DNA of 64,000 nt from Osmia lignaria lignaria (taxonomy: Eukaryota; Arthropoda; Insecta; Hymenoptera; Megachilidae). The notes beneath the pieces are model-generated. The model was not told where the DNA came from and made no database searches. It saw nothing but the letters and a program-made list of their open reading frames with translations. Shown in pieces: positions 47,201 through 56,700 of this stretch (the stretch's first letter is position 1; every line of letters starts with the position of its first letter). The position numbers and the translations under genes are program-made. The stretch lies in assembly GCF_051020975.1 (NCBI RefSeq), contig NC_135037.1:2356001-2420000 (forward strand), read 5' to 3'.

Positions 47201-50200
47201 CGTGGGGGTCATCGGCGACCCCCTTCCTATTTTCTTATTATGTATTTCTAATTAAATTGAATTTATAGCACAGGTCACTGCTTTCAGTGGGCGTATGACC
47301 GTTTCTACTTGTCTTGTCGGAGCGTATCAACTCAAAGACGTGGATGCAGACACGATGTTTCTTAGAAGGGGAGGAAAATTTCTATGCTGTTCAACCGTTT
47401 TCATTGAATTTTTGGTCGTTTCAGCCAGCAGCGACATAGATTTATAATTCAGCCTTGCGTCTGCTAAGTTTTGACAGCCTAATCTTGAATGAGTTAAGGG
47501 TTAACGTTTCTACGCGATAGGACACAAGTTTGTTTCACCACGGAATTATACCACGGAGAGACACAACTTTGCGAACACCATCTCCGATGTTATAGCAAGT
47601 TCTGATAGCGTTGTACGCATAGTTTCCAGTCCTACAGCTTCTCCGGCTTTTTAAACTTGTCAAGCTACATCTGATATATAACGCGCTAGTATCATCTGCT
47701 GAATTAATTTAAAAAAATGCCTTTTCATAACCAGATTTATATGTTCATATGACTCTTTCAATGTTCCGAGGCTCGCAGAATCGTTTATAAAAATTTTACT
47801 GGCTATACGAGCCATAAATTTCTTCATGTTTCACCATTCTTCTTCATATGTCCAGATGATGGACTGTTTTTTCGCTATACAGGGTGTAACAGTCTCGTTC
47901 TTATTAAATAAAAGGTATATTTAGGTGTTCGGTGTTAGCCGAGACACCTTGTGTATAAAAGAATCGCATTACTTTTCACTCAGGGAAGCATCGTTAAATC
48001 TTACTGTTGCGATTCTTTATGGAAAAATTTAATGTAGTTGTGCGGTTAAAAGAGTATATACAGTATATATATAAGGAATAACAGTATCAAAGCGGCATTC
48101 TCATTAAATCCATGTTCGCCTGAGTGTAGTAAGATTTCTCGCGGATACTTTAAAATGTGAATCGTCGTTTTTCATTTTCCAGGGGATTACCTTAGCGTCG
48201 CATTTCATCGCGAAATCTGCTGAACCACTTTCCTTTTGTCAGTCATATTTCTTCCACTTCGTCCTTTCTCTTGACTTGAAATCGATCTTGAAATCAATTT
48301 CAAACCATTATTTAAGCATACCGCGGGAATTACGTCGCGCCATGGACGTTCAAAGAATATCGTTTGCTCTTTAATTTTCCTCCTGGAAACGGCTACCTTC
48401 AATTTCCTCATAACTCAACAACATTATTATTTGTTTAATCACGCGATTCATTTGCGCGTCTCGTTCTCCTGTCATCGTTTAAAAAATTACTTTTGCCGTA
48501 TTATGTTCCCAAAGCGTCAGAAACTCGCTTCAATAGCGATCACTGATCGCGTTTGCAAATTTTTATCGATAGCGGCTTCGACTCTGTTTCGTTAACTAAC
48601 CATGACAAGGCAATTACGTGGTTAATCAACGTGCGTTCACGTAATTTTCGGATCGTTTTCGCTCGTTCTGCTCTATTACTTCCAATCCGAAAAGCACGAA
48701 TGATCATGCCGTTGGTAGAATTCGTAAAATTTTTGGATATTTCATCGTATAGGGAAATATAAGGTGTTCCGAAAAATGACACACTACCTCAGCCTAGACA
48801 ACGCTCGTATCCGTAACAAGCTGTTCTTTTTCTCCATTTCTCATTCGCAACGTCCAATTTGGCGGCTGTTTTTTATCCGCAACACGTCATTTATTTTCTA
48901 TTTACCCTCTTCTGAAAATTCTGATAACACGTAACATCGTGGTCATTCATCAGCTGTCAAAGTTGACCGAGAAAATAACTCTTCAGGCAACCTATCTTTC
49001 TTCTCTTCCTTCTTCTTCAAACGTCAGGATAACGTCAATGAAGAAAGGGTTTTTGGTAGGTATACGTTGTTCGCTTCGATCGAATAAGTCGCTTTGAAAA
49101 AATTAGAGAAGGAAATGGTCCAGTAGTTCCTTTTTTCCACTCTGTTTCAGACGCCATCGATGAGTGACGTCGACGGAGATAAAACGACGCGAATTACTTT
49201 ATCAAGCTACCATTTCCTTCTTCATTTTTTTCCTCGCTTTGCTCATTACTATTTATACAATTTCAAATATCTTCCGTTTGCAGATTAAGGAAATAAGCTT
49301 AAATTCGCGATATTTTACGTCGCTTTTAAAATATCCAGTTGGAATTCATACGACTGGTATGTCGTATAATTGGAGTTGGCCTTTTCTCATTTTCAACGCG
49401 TTTGATTGCAATCGATTTCCTTCGGTTCTTCTAACCGGTTGCGGGAAAGTATCGATAATTGTGGTTTGATAGGCTTTGCTTCGAAACCATCGATACGATC
49501 AGTGTAACACGTTTTTTGCCACATTTTATATAAAGTGCGTGGTAAGTGTTTAAAAGAAGCTATCTTTCTTCATTTAATTAAATTTCTGAAAATCACAGAA
49601 ACATTTACAATTTTATTTTACGGGAATGTTTCGTTAACGTTACGGCAAATGACGTTTCAATTTCCAACAGATAAGGAAATAAAAGGTTAAAGTTTAAGAA
49701 AGGTTGTGAATAAATTCCAAAGCATAGCCAGAGTTTTTTGGAATCTCGTTTTCCTTTTGAACCATTTTTTTCGCCTGTCTGGTTTAATCCGATAACACCG
49801 ATAGCGACAGGCTTTTCACCGTAACCCACTTTTCGAAACAGATTCTAACTCTAATCTCCACATTCGGGAAACGTGATTCTATTGTTTCTTATTTTGAGGT
49901 TTCACCAATTAAAAGACAGATAATAATTCGGTGGAAAAAGTTTGACTGAACAAAAATGCGAAGTCAACAAAAAGAATTTTTTAATTAGATCGTTAAAGTC
50001 TAACAAAATTTTATATCAAGAGCAGAAAATCAAATAAAGTTTATTACTTATTTAACAACGAAACGACGCAGGTCCCCCACGAATATTTAGCGGACAAAGT
50101 TTCCAGCTAATTAGTGTGAAACTGAAACGAAGCCAACGCAGAATTTTCCCTCCGTTTTAAAGCGCGTTTAAACTCGGTCACGAGAAAGGATAAGATTCTA

Positions 50201-53200
50201 TTTTACGTTAGGTCGAGTTCGACGCCGAAATAAAATCTCATTTCCATTTGGCGAGAAAAGGATACCAGATGCAACAGCCTTCTATTTGTACCGTTTCATT
50301 GGCTGTTAACGTGCCGGTGAAAAGGACAACGAAAATCGCTTGGTCGGGATTCGAGGTATGCAAATTCTTGCGAACGCAAACAAAATTAATGGTGAATATT
50401 CAGGGATCAACCGGAGAATGTTTTGCTGATAAGCGTTCGTTTAATGCAACGAATATACGACGGGCTGGTTGTAAAACGGGCAAGTCAGTGTGGAAAACTG
50501 GTTTCACGGGAAATTCCAATCTCTTTCTTTTTTTTTTTTATCAAACGGTCGTAAGAGACGAACGCTTTTCGAGGACTTTGTCAGCGTGAGATTGGTTGAA
50601 TTACGTAATAGCCTACGGCCGTACCTCGTTCCGAATTCCCATTTTCATCGAGCCGTTCGCGTTACACAGGCAACCGCACACCGCACTAGCACACCGAGAA
50701 AACGTAAAACAGACTGACGCACTCTACTGAATTCAACGAAGAAGACACATAAAATCCATGTGACGCTTCGGGCTCGTATATAATGAGAGCTCTGTCGCTT
50801 TGCTCTGAAAAGCAGCAAATGCGAAATTTCTTACTGGAAAACGATCGGTACCTCGACTTGTTTCGCGGGAAACGTCTTTTAATTAGGGTGCAAATTAAAA
50901 ACCCTGGTTTATACATAGGTAAAGCAGGGGACCAATTAACGTTACGTGAACGGAACTTCAAAAAATGTTATTTGATCGTTACTTTGTTTATCTACAAAAT
51001 GTTTCCTTCTGTATAAAAGGCATACCATGCCGCGTTTATCACGATTCTGTGACATCGTCGATCGTGTTCTTTTTTTCCATAAAGCACGCTCAAACAAACG
51101 GGGTGGTTAACGCGAAGAGTGTGTAACAGAGGAACGGAAATTATCACGAGAGGTAACAGTTTTCCCCGTGGTTTTTCCAACACAAACGCACTCGCGCTCG
51201 TGCAAGATTCAACAGCATGTTGTTTCGATCAAACAATCGTCGTGGTTTAATTGCGCTTTGCGAAGTTGAATTTCTTTATTTCTTGTGATGTCGATATATT
51301 GATACAGCACTTGACATGAACTAGACGATATAAACAAAAAAAAGCAATTTCATGACGCAATTGAAAAAATAATAAAAGTCAGAGACCGTAAAGTAACCCA
51401 ACTCGAATTTAATACTCGTTCTTGTTACGAGTGTGTAAAATCCTCTTTCTAATGACGTCAAAGTTCCCACGCGTTATGACAGAGACGAACAGAAAATGAA
51501 ATTTTAAACTGATGTAATTTGCAAATTAACACGACGTTAATTTAGAAGTGTAATTTCGGCCGACGTAAACGCGCAACGTTTCGAGTAACTTGTCCTGAAT
51601 TTCGGTGGGAAAACGCGAAATCGCTAGGATTGCGACAGCTTCAAATTTTAATATATATTATACGTGTATATGTATGTTTGGTCGATGAAAAGAAAAATTG
51701 CTACATAATATTGAGAAGCCATGTGGCGTTATTCTTTCCTCGTCTCGTTCATTTTTCTTTGACTAAAGTGAATGGTAGCAGGGTAGAAGCTCTTTCGAAA
51801 ATCTAGCGTTATCTAGAGCACAATTTAGGTGAACCGTTCAAGCTGTTTCATGGTAAAGTATTTTTCACTGGTTTGCGGTTATAGTCGAAAGTCTGATCGC
51901 GTGATAGGAAACACGTATCGTGTTTCGTATAAAAGCGAGGACCTAGGAGGGAATTGACACTAACACCAGCAGCAGGAAATTTTCGTCTCTCCCGAAAGTG
52001 CACGAAAATATATAACGTATCGTTTCTTCGTTTAAAATTATAGCGTTTGTCACTATTGTGGCACTCGATGTGTTAATAAATCCCATGACAAAGATCCCTT
52101 TAAAACGGTGCACGAAGCACGCAAAGCAAACAACCCTTCTTCTTGAAGCATCAACTGAAAGTAATTAATTAATTACGTGATCCTTACCTTGGTATCGTTA
52201 TAAATAAGACGGAGCTGGAACTTGGATAGCACATTCATTTCGTTTACTCGTTCCACAGCTAATCTGGCGGCTTGCAGTTCGCTGGGTCCTTCCGGTCTGG
52301 GCTCTTGACCTCGAGTCATCTCGAACAAGCCCAAGATGGTTACGTTTATCTTCTCGAATGGTTTCACGTTTGACACTGTCACACCTTCCTCCGCTTCGTT
52401 TTCCTCTTCTTCTTTTCTCCCTTCCTGAGGGCTCGATACGTTTTCGAAATCTTGTTCGGTGCTTGTCAATATCGGATAAGACGTCGAAACACGCTTTTCC
52501 TCAGATTTGCTGGCGGCCATGCTCGAAGAACGTCGACCGGAAGACGCGCCTGGTAACCACAGTTCATCCGTTGTATCGTTAACCTTCTCATTCGCGTCGA
52601 TCGTTTCCTGTTTCCGTTCTTCCTCCGCGTTCTCGTCCACTTTACGATGTCGATGGAGAACATCCCTGCCGGGACTCTTGGGCAGATCCGGAGACATCGT
52701 GGTCGGATAGGAAGGTAAAGTGACCTCAGGAACGTCCACTTTTGGTGGACCAAAGTGCCTTCTGTCGTACTTTTCAATTTGAGGTGCTACCGGCGGCTTA
52801 TGGGTGACTTTTATGGGGAATTTCTGCGAGCCTTCGAAGCCAATGAAAGGCTGCTCGCTGCTTTCGTTCAGCACCGCTGACAGATTGCCATTTACGTCGG
52901 TCGAACGAACGGAAGAAGTTTCATCCGTTTCATTGTCTCTTTTCGTCTCGGGATTATCAGCGACTCGATCGGACCTATTTCTTCGAACGGACCGCGAATA
53001 GGCTTGCTCGCATTCACCGTCGCAATCGGAAAGCGATTCTTCTAATCCGAGGGAACTTAATGCAGCCTTCCAGTTCAATTTACGTTTCCTCTCGAAGTTT
53101 CTTTTCATTCTAAGGTCGATATGTTTCCTGGCGTGGTAGCGTGCGCCATTCGATATACTTGTATCGTCGGTTCGAGTATCCGTATCGATTTGCACGTCGT

Positions 53201-53669
53201 TTTCTCGACGAAACTTTCGTTTCTCGTGCCGTTTGCGAAACTCGACGAAAGAATTGCCGAGTATTTCAGTCACGCTATCGGCAAATTCACGATCATAGTC
53301 GCCGTTGGATTGTGCTCGTTTGTTCGCCAGCTGGCTATCTCGTTTCAACGAGCTCGTGTCCTTCCGTGACTTCCTATTATCCTTGATGTCGATTCTCTCC
53401 ACTCGATTCGACCAACTTAAGCCACGTTGCATCCAGTCCGGTGTGAAGGAAGAAAATTTTCTTTCCACGTTGCTATCGACTGGGTGGTAAGGAAAGGTCG
53501 CAAGTTCATGACACTGGGGTCTAGTCTTTTCATTACACGGAAGAACGCTGCGGACAGAGAGGAGGCTGAGAAGAAGAAGGATCAGGTTCCAGGGAAGGTG
53601 GAAGGTCTCGAAGGATGAGAATGGCAGGAGGAGACGAGAGTGATCGCGGCGCGTGCCGACGCGCGTCAT
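25576..53669 (-). CDS. GABA-B-R3: GABA-B receptor subtype 3 (metabotropic GABA receptor-like class C GPCR), 18 coding exons
   Basis: Class C G-protein-coupled receptor of neuronal membranes. In flies R1 and R2 form the GABA-sensing heterodimer; the role of R3 is not settled. The 18 exons listed separately sum to 4833 nt with every phase matching, 1610 aa. Order: signal peptide (about 26-45, WNLILLLLSLLSVRSVL); charged disordered extension (46-439); Venus-flytrap domain (440-860, with LRLIYNDTK, YWNVIQVSFGSTAPALSD and LFLRTVAPDSSHN); seven spans (about 868-893, 912-933, 950-968, 992-1013, 1053-1070, 1088-1110, 1113-1140); coiled coil (1174-1208, ELQYRVEVQNRVYRREMAQL); long cytoplasmic tail with LSVLPPVIPRASWPSA and RVRGSPRFPHRI-type blocks that I recall from fly R3 and not from R1 or R2. 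The start ATG at 53669 was chosen because it places the hydrophobic segment at a normal signal-peptide position. Confidence 0.96.
26214..26722 (-). other. GABA-B-R3 intron 17
   Basis: 509 bp, AT-rich, no exon or repeat recognised. Confidence 0.8.
26723..26950 (-). CDS. GABA-B-R3: GABA-B-R3 coding exon 17
   Basis: 228 bases, VASALRVHMGYIAGLVPGTK to RVNFSLPP; cytoplasmic tail. Acceptor atcttgtag, donor CCA|GTAAGT, phase 1. Its length is a multiple of three, so it too could be skipped without a frameshift. Confidence 0.88.
27047..27250 (-). CDS. GABA-B-R3: GABA-B-R3 coding exon 16
   Basis: 204 bases, cytoplasmic tail IRRGTVAFSSQPDLE ... GVFQRLLSLFGSR. Acceptor cttcgatctag at 27252-27251 is the only one near here that joins exon 15 in phase; donor CGG|GTAATG, phase 1. 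Skipping this exon would keep the frame. Confidence 0.85.
27251..28788 (-). other. GABA-B-R3 intron 15
   Basis: 1.5 kb. The frame of exon 16 stays open about 115 bases into the intron (through CDEIFDPPKNVSKFASNFL), but no acceptor there joins exon 15 in phase. Otherwise nothing recognised. Confidence 0.75.
28789..29033 (-). CDS. GABA-B-R3: GABA-B-R3 coding exon 15 (coiled coil)
   Basis: 245 bases, ELQYRVEVQNRVYRREMAQL and LELARLEKQL, a heptad-type coiled coil used for dimerisation in this family, then LLLLSVLPPVIPRASWPSAD. Acceptor gaggcag, donor TCCG|GTAAGT, phase 1. Confidence 0.95.
29034..29701 (-). other. GABA-B-R3 intron 14
   Basis: 668 bp; nothing recognised. Confidence 0.8.
29702..29995 (-). 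CDS. GABA-B-R3: GABA-B-R3 coding exon 14 (TM6-TM7)
   Basis: 294 bases, HVKIPALNDSQYIGMSVY through two spans to LFLPQLANI, then cytoplasmic LGLKIECNTRRFVTDDR. Acceptor gattccag, donor GAAC|GTAAGT. Confidence 0.96.
29996..30612 (-). other. GABA-B-R3 intron 13
   Basis: 617 bp. Contains caccctgtata near 30112-30122, the complement of the tatacagggtg end seen in the small element at 47876; here only one end is present. Confidence 0.75.
30613..30716 (-). CDS. GABA-B-R3: GABA-B-R3 coding exon 13 (TM5)
   Basis: 104 bases, VEVCRSQHTNSWLGALYLYK, GLLLIVGVYMAWET; fifth span. Acceptor caccacag, donor CGAG|GTAAAA, phase 2. Confidence 0.95.
30859..31020 (-). CDS. GABA-B-R3: GABA-B-R3 coding exon 12 (TM4)
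   Basis: 54 codons, LLQDTQLISLICVLLLIDGL, then WVTFDPMQRHLR and DRGVVYQPQ; fourth span and extracellular loop 2. Acceptor acttgcag, donor CAG|GTAACC. Confidence 0.95.
31192..31308 (-). CDS. GABA-B-R3: GABA-B-R3 coding exon 11 (TM3)
   Basis: 39 codons, ARVYLLSAGFSLAFGSMFTK then TYRVHRIF; third span and intracellular loop 2. Acceptor gttccag, donor AAG|GTACAA. Confidence 0.95.
31478..31616 (-). CDS. GABA-B-R3: GABA-B-R3 coding exon 10 (TM2)
   Basis: 139 bases, SIKLSSPRLNNMAAVGCGLV then VILLGLDHATLP and PTVCT; second span and the extracellular loop with a conserved cysteine. Acceptor gactgacag, donor ACC|GTGAGT. Confidence 0.95.
31735..31851 (-). CDS. GABA-B-R3: GABA-B-R3 coding exon 9 (TM1)
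   Basis: 117 bases encoding LRVVTVAPAAF and the first membrane span (AVACLASIGVTLALAFLAF), ending FNLHFRKH. Acceptor ccctgcag, donor CATAA|GTAAGT, phase 2. Confidence 0.94.
   Translation of the reverse strand, partial: VKSSYRSTSCFSRGCLPSQYRCHPCPCVLGVQSTLPEA
31852..32663 (-). other. GABA-B-R3 intron 8
   Basis: 812 bp AT-rich intron between the extracellular end and TM1; nothing recognised. Confidence 0.8.
32664..32787 (-). CDS. GABA-B-R3: GABA-B-R3 coding exon 8
   Basis: 124 bases, residues 821-861, HVIRRIAIFSPEDGKL to GGHPPAARRVF; the membrane-proximal end of the extracellular part. Acceptor catttgtag, donor CCG|GTACGT, phase 2. Confidence 0.92.
32788..37443 (-). other. GABA-B-R3 intron 7
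   Basis: 4.7 kb. No coding exon with a conserved family segment: the protein is continuous across exons 7 and 8 when compared with vertebrate GABBR2. Contains A/T homopolymer runs (near 34381-34402) but no mobile element that I can delimit. Confidence 0.75.
37444..37504 (-). CDS. GABA-B-R3: GABA-B-R3 coding exon 7
   Basis: 20 codons plus one base, residues 801-820, GPVSFDGADRVGITAFYQMH. Acceptor gttttag, donor CACG|GTGAGT, phase 1. Confidence 0.92.
37505..38026 (-). other. GABA-B-R3 intron 6
   Basis: 522 bp; nothing recognised. Confidence 0.8.
38027..38251 (-). CDS. GABA-B-R3: GABA-B-R3 coding exon 6
   Basis: 75 codons, residues 726-800, with FAAQTYDAVWAIALAV and LLRFIGVS. Acceptor ttgcgtag, donor TCG|GTGAGT. 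Confidence 0.94.
38252..39584 (-). other. GABA-B-R3 intron 5
   Basis: 1.3 kb; nothing recognised. Confidence 0.8.
39585..39788 (-). CDS. GABA-B-R3: GABA-B-R3 coding exon 5
   Basis: 68 codons, residues 658-725, AWKLGMHGGDYAWILPGD to NEISSSGL; lobe 2 of the extracellular domain. Acceptor tctgttag, donor TTG|GTAAGT. Confidence 0.94.
40543..40663. mobile_element. Short MITE-like element with GTGTGCCATAATAT ends
   Basis: About 121 bp bounded by perfect 14-bp inverted repeats, GTGTGCCATAATAT at 40545-40558 and its complement at 40647-40660. Noncoding interior. No target duplication that I can define. Confidence 0.6.
42418..42438 (+). repeat. (GA)n microsatellite
   Basis: Run of ga dinucleotides, atgagagagagagagagagaaag context, inside GABA-B-R3 intron 4. 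Confidence 0.85.
43285..43350 (-). CDS. GABA-B-R3: GABA-B-R3 coding exon 4
   Basis: 22 codons, residues 636-657, ELDTRIIIGSFSPRLAPRVF; typical family segment before the second lobe. Acceptor ggttgcag, donor GAG|GTAAGC. Confidence 0.94.
43351..43783 (-). other. GABA-B-R3 intron 3
   Basis: 433 bp; nothing recognised. Confidence 0.8.
43784..43888 (-). CDS. GABA-B-R3: GABA-B-R3 coding exon 3
   Basis: 35 codons, residues 601-635, AVNDLVTELEQANI to EQLRTLK; extracellular domain. Acceptor gtttcag, donor AAA|GTATGA. Confidence 0.93.
43889..44332 (-). other. GABA-B-R3 intron 2
   Basis: 444 bp; nothing recognised. Confidence 0.8.
44333..44650 (-). CDS. GABA-B-R3: GABA-B-R3 coding exon 2
   Basis: 106 codons, residues 495-600, CDPGVAVDRFFHALY to GDMYSL. 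Lobe 1 of the Venus-flytrap domain. Acceptor gtttttag, donor CTG|GTAAGC. It is separated from exon 1 by a 7.5-kb intron. Confidence 0.96.
44651..52187 (-). other. GABA-B-R3 intron 1 (within the coding region)
   Basis: 7.5 kb between the N-terminal exon and the main ligand-binding exons. Contains the small element at 47876-47957 and a strong hairpin at 47205-47224. No further coding exon is needed: the junction YNDTK|CDPGVAV is contiguous in the family. Confidence 0.75.
47876..47957. mobile_element. Very short TATACA-ended MITE
   Basis: 82 bp. It begins tatacagggtgtaacagtct and ends with the near-complement gccgagacaccttgtgtata. Terminal inverted repeats of about 20 bp with mismatches and an AT-rich interior. 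Confidence 0.6.
52188..53669 (-). CDS. GABA-B-R3: GABA-B-R3 coding exon 1
   Basis: 494 codons: signal peptide, nearly 400 residues of Ser/Arg/Glu/Asp-rich sequence, and the start of the ligand-binding domain (KINVTILGLF ... QLRLIYNDTK). Donor AAG|GTAAGG, phase 0. The exon continues upstream as 5' UTR to the acceptor tttttcag at 53726. Confidence 0.93.
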
Positions 53670-53725
53670 AATCAGTCGTCGCCGCCGCTGTTTCGACGAC
53701 TCGAGGCGTCCTGCTGGTTTCTCAT
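53670..53725 (-). promoter_or_regulatory. GABA-B-R3 5' UTR piece with a 17-codon upstream ORF
   Basis: After the acceptor tttttcag (AG at 53727-53726) the exon starts with an ATG at 53725 that opens a 17-codon frame ending at TGA (53674-53672), two bases before the main ATG at 53669. The upstream frame is out of phase with the receptor. At least one noncoding exon must lie further right. Confidence 0.6.
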
Positions 53726-56700
53726 CTGAAAAACCACGTAACAAGTATTTTATAAGCCGAGTAAAGCGAAGGGATATCAATTTTTTAAGAGTAAGAACAT
53801 AATTTAAATTAGATATAAGGTGAAATATATAAGCGAGAGTAAAGTGTCACTCATCAATCATCCTCTGTTCTATAATATATTACCGAGCTGCTTTTTAAAG
53901 GATGGTGTAAATCCCGTAAGTTTATGTGCTTGGCTCGAGTAAATCCTACAATATCGGCACTATTTCATCGTACTCTCCTTTATCGCGATTAATAAACGTC
54001 GACAGATTTATTCGTCGCACGAAACTAGCAACGCCTATTAGCTTTAACGACAATAAATACTCTCCCGTAGAGCCGTATCACGTTCGATTCTCTCTGTTTT
54101 TCGAATCGAGAAAATCTGTGTAGCGGAGTAGCGGGAGGAAGTAATCAACTACCGGCAACCCTTTTATTCGCAACGTCGACGAAATTTCTGACCTTGTTCA
54201 AATGGGCCGAGCACGCGTAAACGACGCTACCGATTAAACAATGAGATTTAATTTATCCTGGTTGCGTAACGCGACGTTCGCCTACGTAGCATCCTCCTCG
54301 TCGACAAATGTTCTCTCTCGACGTTTTAACGTAATTGACTTTCTAACTACTTAGCGAGCACTTGTTTTACACGGTATGACCGACTCGTTTTTCAACGAGC
54401 AAGCTAGAAGCATCTGTCGCCTGATATTTCGTCTGTTCTTTTATTATTCATGAAAGTACCAGTCGAATTTCAGCTTGCCGTGCATCCACGCTTCTTTTAA
54501 GCTTTAACGATCCCTCGATGTCGTGTGTGAAATATTTGACAGAATGACGGCTGTCGTGTTCGAGCTCTTCGAAAAAGAAACCTCGTTAAAGCATCGAGAT
54601 ACACGAGCCAGCGAAATTAATGCGTTCACTCTCATACGTAATGTAGACGAATTTTCAATAGTATTACTATCGTAATTCCAGTCACGTTTATTGTCCTGGT
54701 AGAATTAGTCGCGTTTAGTACGACACACGATAATATGGATCGACTCTTGTAATCCCGCCCACCTTTTTGTTTCGGGCAGTATGAATCGAACAGAGGGTGG
54801 ATCGACTCTTCCGATAGATACCCGATTGACAGAAGGGTGGAAGCTTCGAAACCTTTTGTAAGGATAAACCTCCTGACCCCCTGACCTACCGTCACACCAC
54901 GTACCTATGTCCCCGGGAGGAACAAACAGGACACAGACTAATAGCAGGATTGTGATAGAGAGAGATAAAGGAGTGACACGCGTTGAACGGACCGATACGT
55001 TCGTATCTTCAATTTACAACGGGACACCGTTTATCATACAGTAAATTAGAATCGTGACAGAGATGTCCGTTGGATTTTTTTTTAAGGCTCATGATATAGC
55101 GGCATGAAAGTCTCATTACGCCACCCTTCTGACGTGAAATGAGCATTATATACGAGCGAGAACTAGTTAACCCTCGGACGCCGGGTGCTGGGTCACTCGA
55201 GGAAGCTTTAAATGTGTCTTATATCAAGTTGAGGCGACACTCGAGTGACACTCTAATAATCAGGTGATTATATTATTTCGAACTGTACCAGCATAACTGT
55301 AATGCTATCAAAATCGAAAATGAAGAAAAAAAAACAAGGAAGTTCAAGAAAGTTGAAACCTATTACAGAGCTTCAGGCTTTTCAGAGTTTGCATGGAAAA
55401 TAAGTTTTCAGTTGAAAATCCGTATTACTGATGGATCGTACGGGGAATAAGATTGTTTCCACGTGTTTGAAAACAGAATATTCCTTCTTCCTCCAGGATA
55501 TCGAAACAACGATTGGAACGCAATCCACGAATGCGTGGAAAGTTATGTTCACGAAGGTCTCCTTCGATTGCGTTATGCATTTTAAACGCTACCAAATTTT
55601 CTGGTAGGAAATGAAATGAGTTTGCTTAGTTCTGAAATTGCTTCCCTATTTTTAACGCTTGTTATCAAACGGTTTACCATTTAAATGATGAAGACCGACC
55701 AATAGCCAGATTGAGAAGGCAGAAGGGAAGAGGATGAGATAGAAAGTCGTGGAAAAGAGCAATCTACTTTACGCCAGAGAAGAATTCTTCCAAAAGTTCG
55801 TTAAGTCTGCTCGATTTTTGCCGAGAGTTCCCCTAGCGATCGCGTTCCACTTTTCTTTCCCAGGGAAATTCGTTGAAAATTCATTGGGAAATTTTAGGTC
55901 CACAGGAATACTCGTGAAATTGCACGTAAATTATCGCTATGCGCCACCTTTTTAACCTTTAACAAATTATGAATTATACACGATAGCCGTAATTTTCCAA
56001 CTCGACAATACCGTAATTAAAGTATTGAATTTCATTGTTACCAAAGTATTTCCATTAAGCTGGTCACTTTTCGAACTCATTACGCCTCGTCGTGAGAACG
56101 ATCTGTGAAACTGATAAAGTACTTTGTAGTTTGATTAAACGCTCGGGAAATTGCGTGGAAGGTTGGAGAAAGTTGCGAGCTCAGTCAGTTTTTCAGGTTT
56201 TTTTATCAATAGCTCCCATTCGAAGCTCGAAATACCAATTTGAAAGCGGAGGGAAGGGATTAAATATGCATTTACAGGGAATAACGTTCGATGATAATGT
56301 GCATGACCACGAAATGGAAATGATTGAACCAAATGAATTTTGTAATGTTCATCGATTCGCATATAGAGGGTGATTCACGAGAAAATAACAGATGGAAATT
56401 TCTTATCGGATGTATGAATATTATTTTGTGAAACATTTTTATATCAACGTCGTGACAAGTTGACGTCGTCTGTGCATTTTCCATATTAAGATATATGGTA
56501 ATATAACGCGTACATGTTTTATCGGGGTACTCTGTACATCATTGATGAACACGAACGTGTAACGTTGCGATCCGCGGTCAAACTTAATCGATTGCATTTA
56601 TTAGAATTAATGGGAGACATCGAGGGTCGCAACGGCCTTAAAAGCTTCGTTTCGTCCTGCTTATTACCCGCTTATTTGTTTAACAATCTTTCGCGTGCGG

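Noticed and set aside
55169..55249. TTAACCC start with inverted GTCACTCGAG pair, possible MITE
   Set aside because: The inverted 10-mers (55192-55201 and 55240-55249) are real, but no TTAA or matching end is found on the right side, so an element cannot be delimited.
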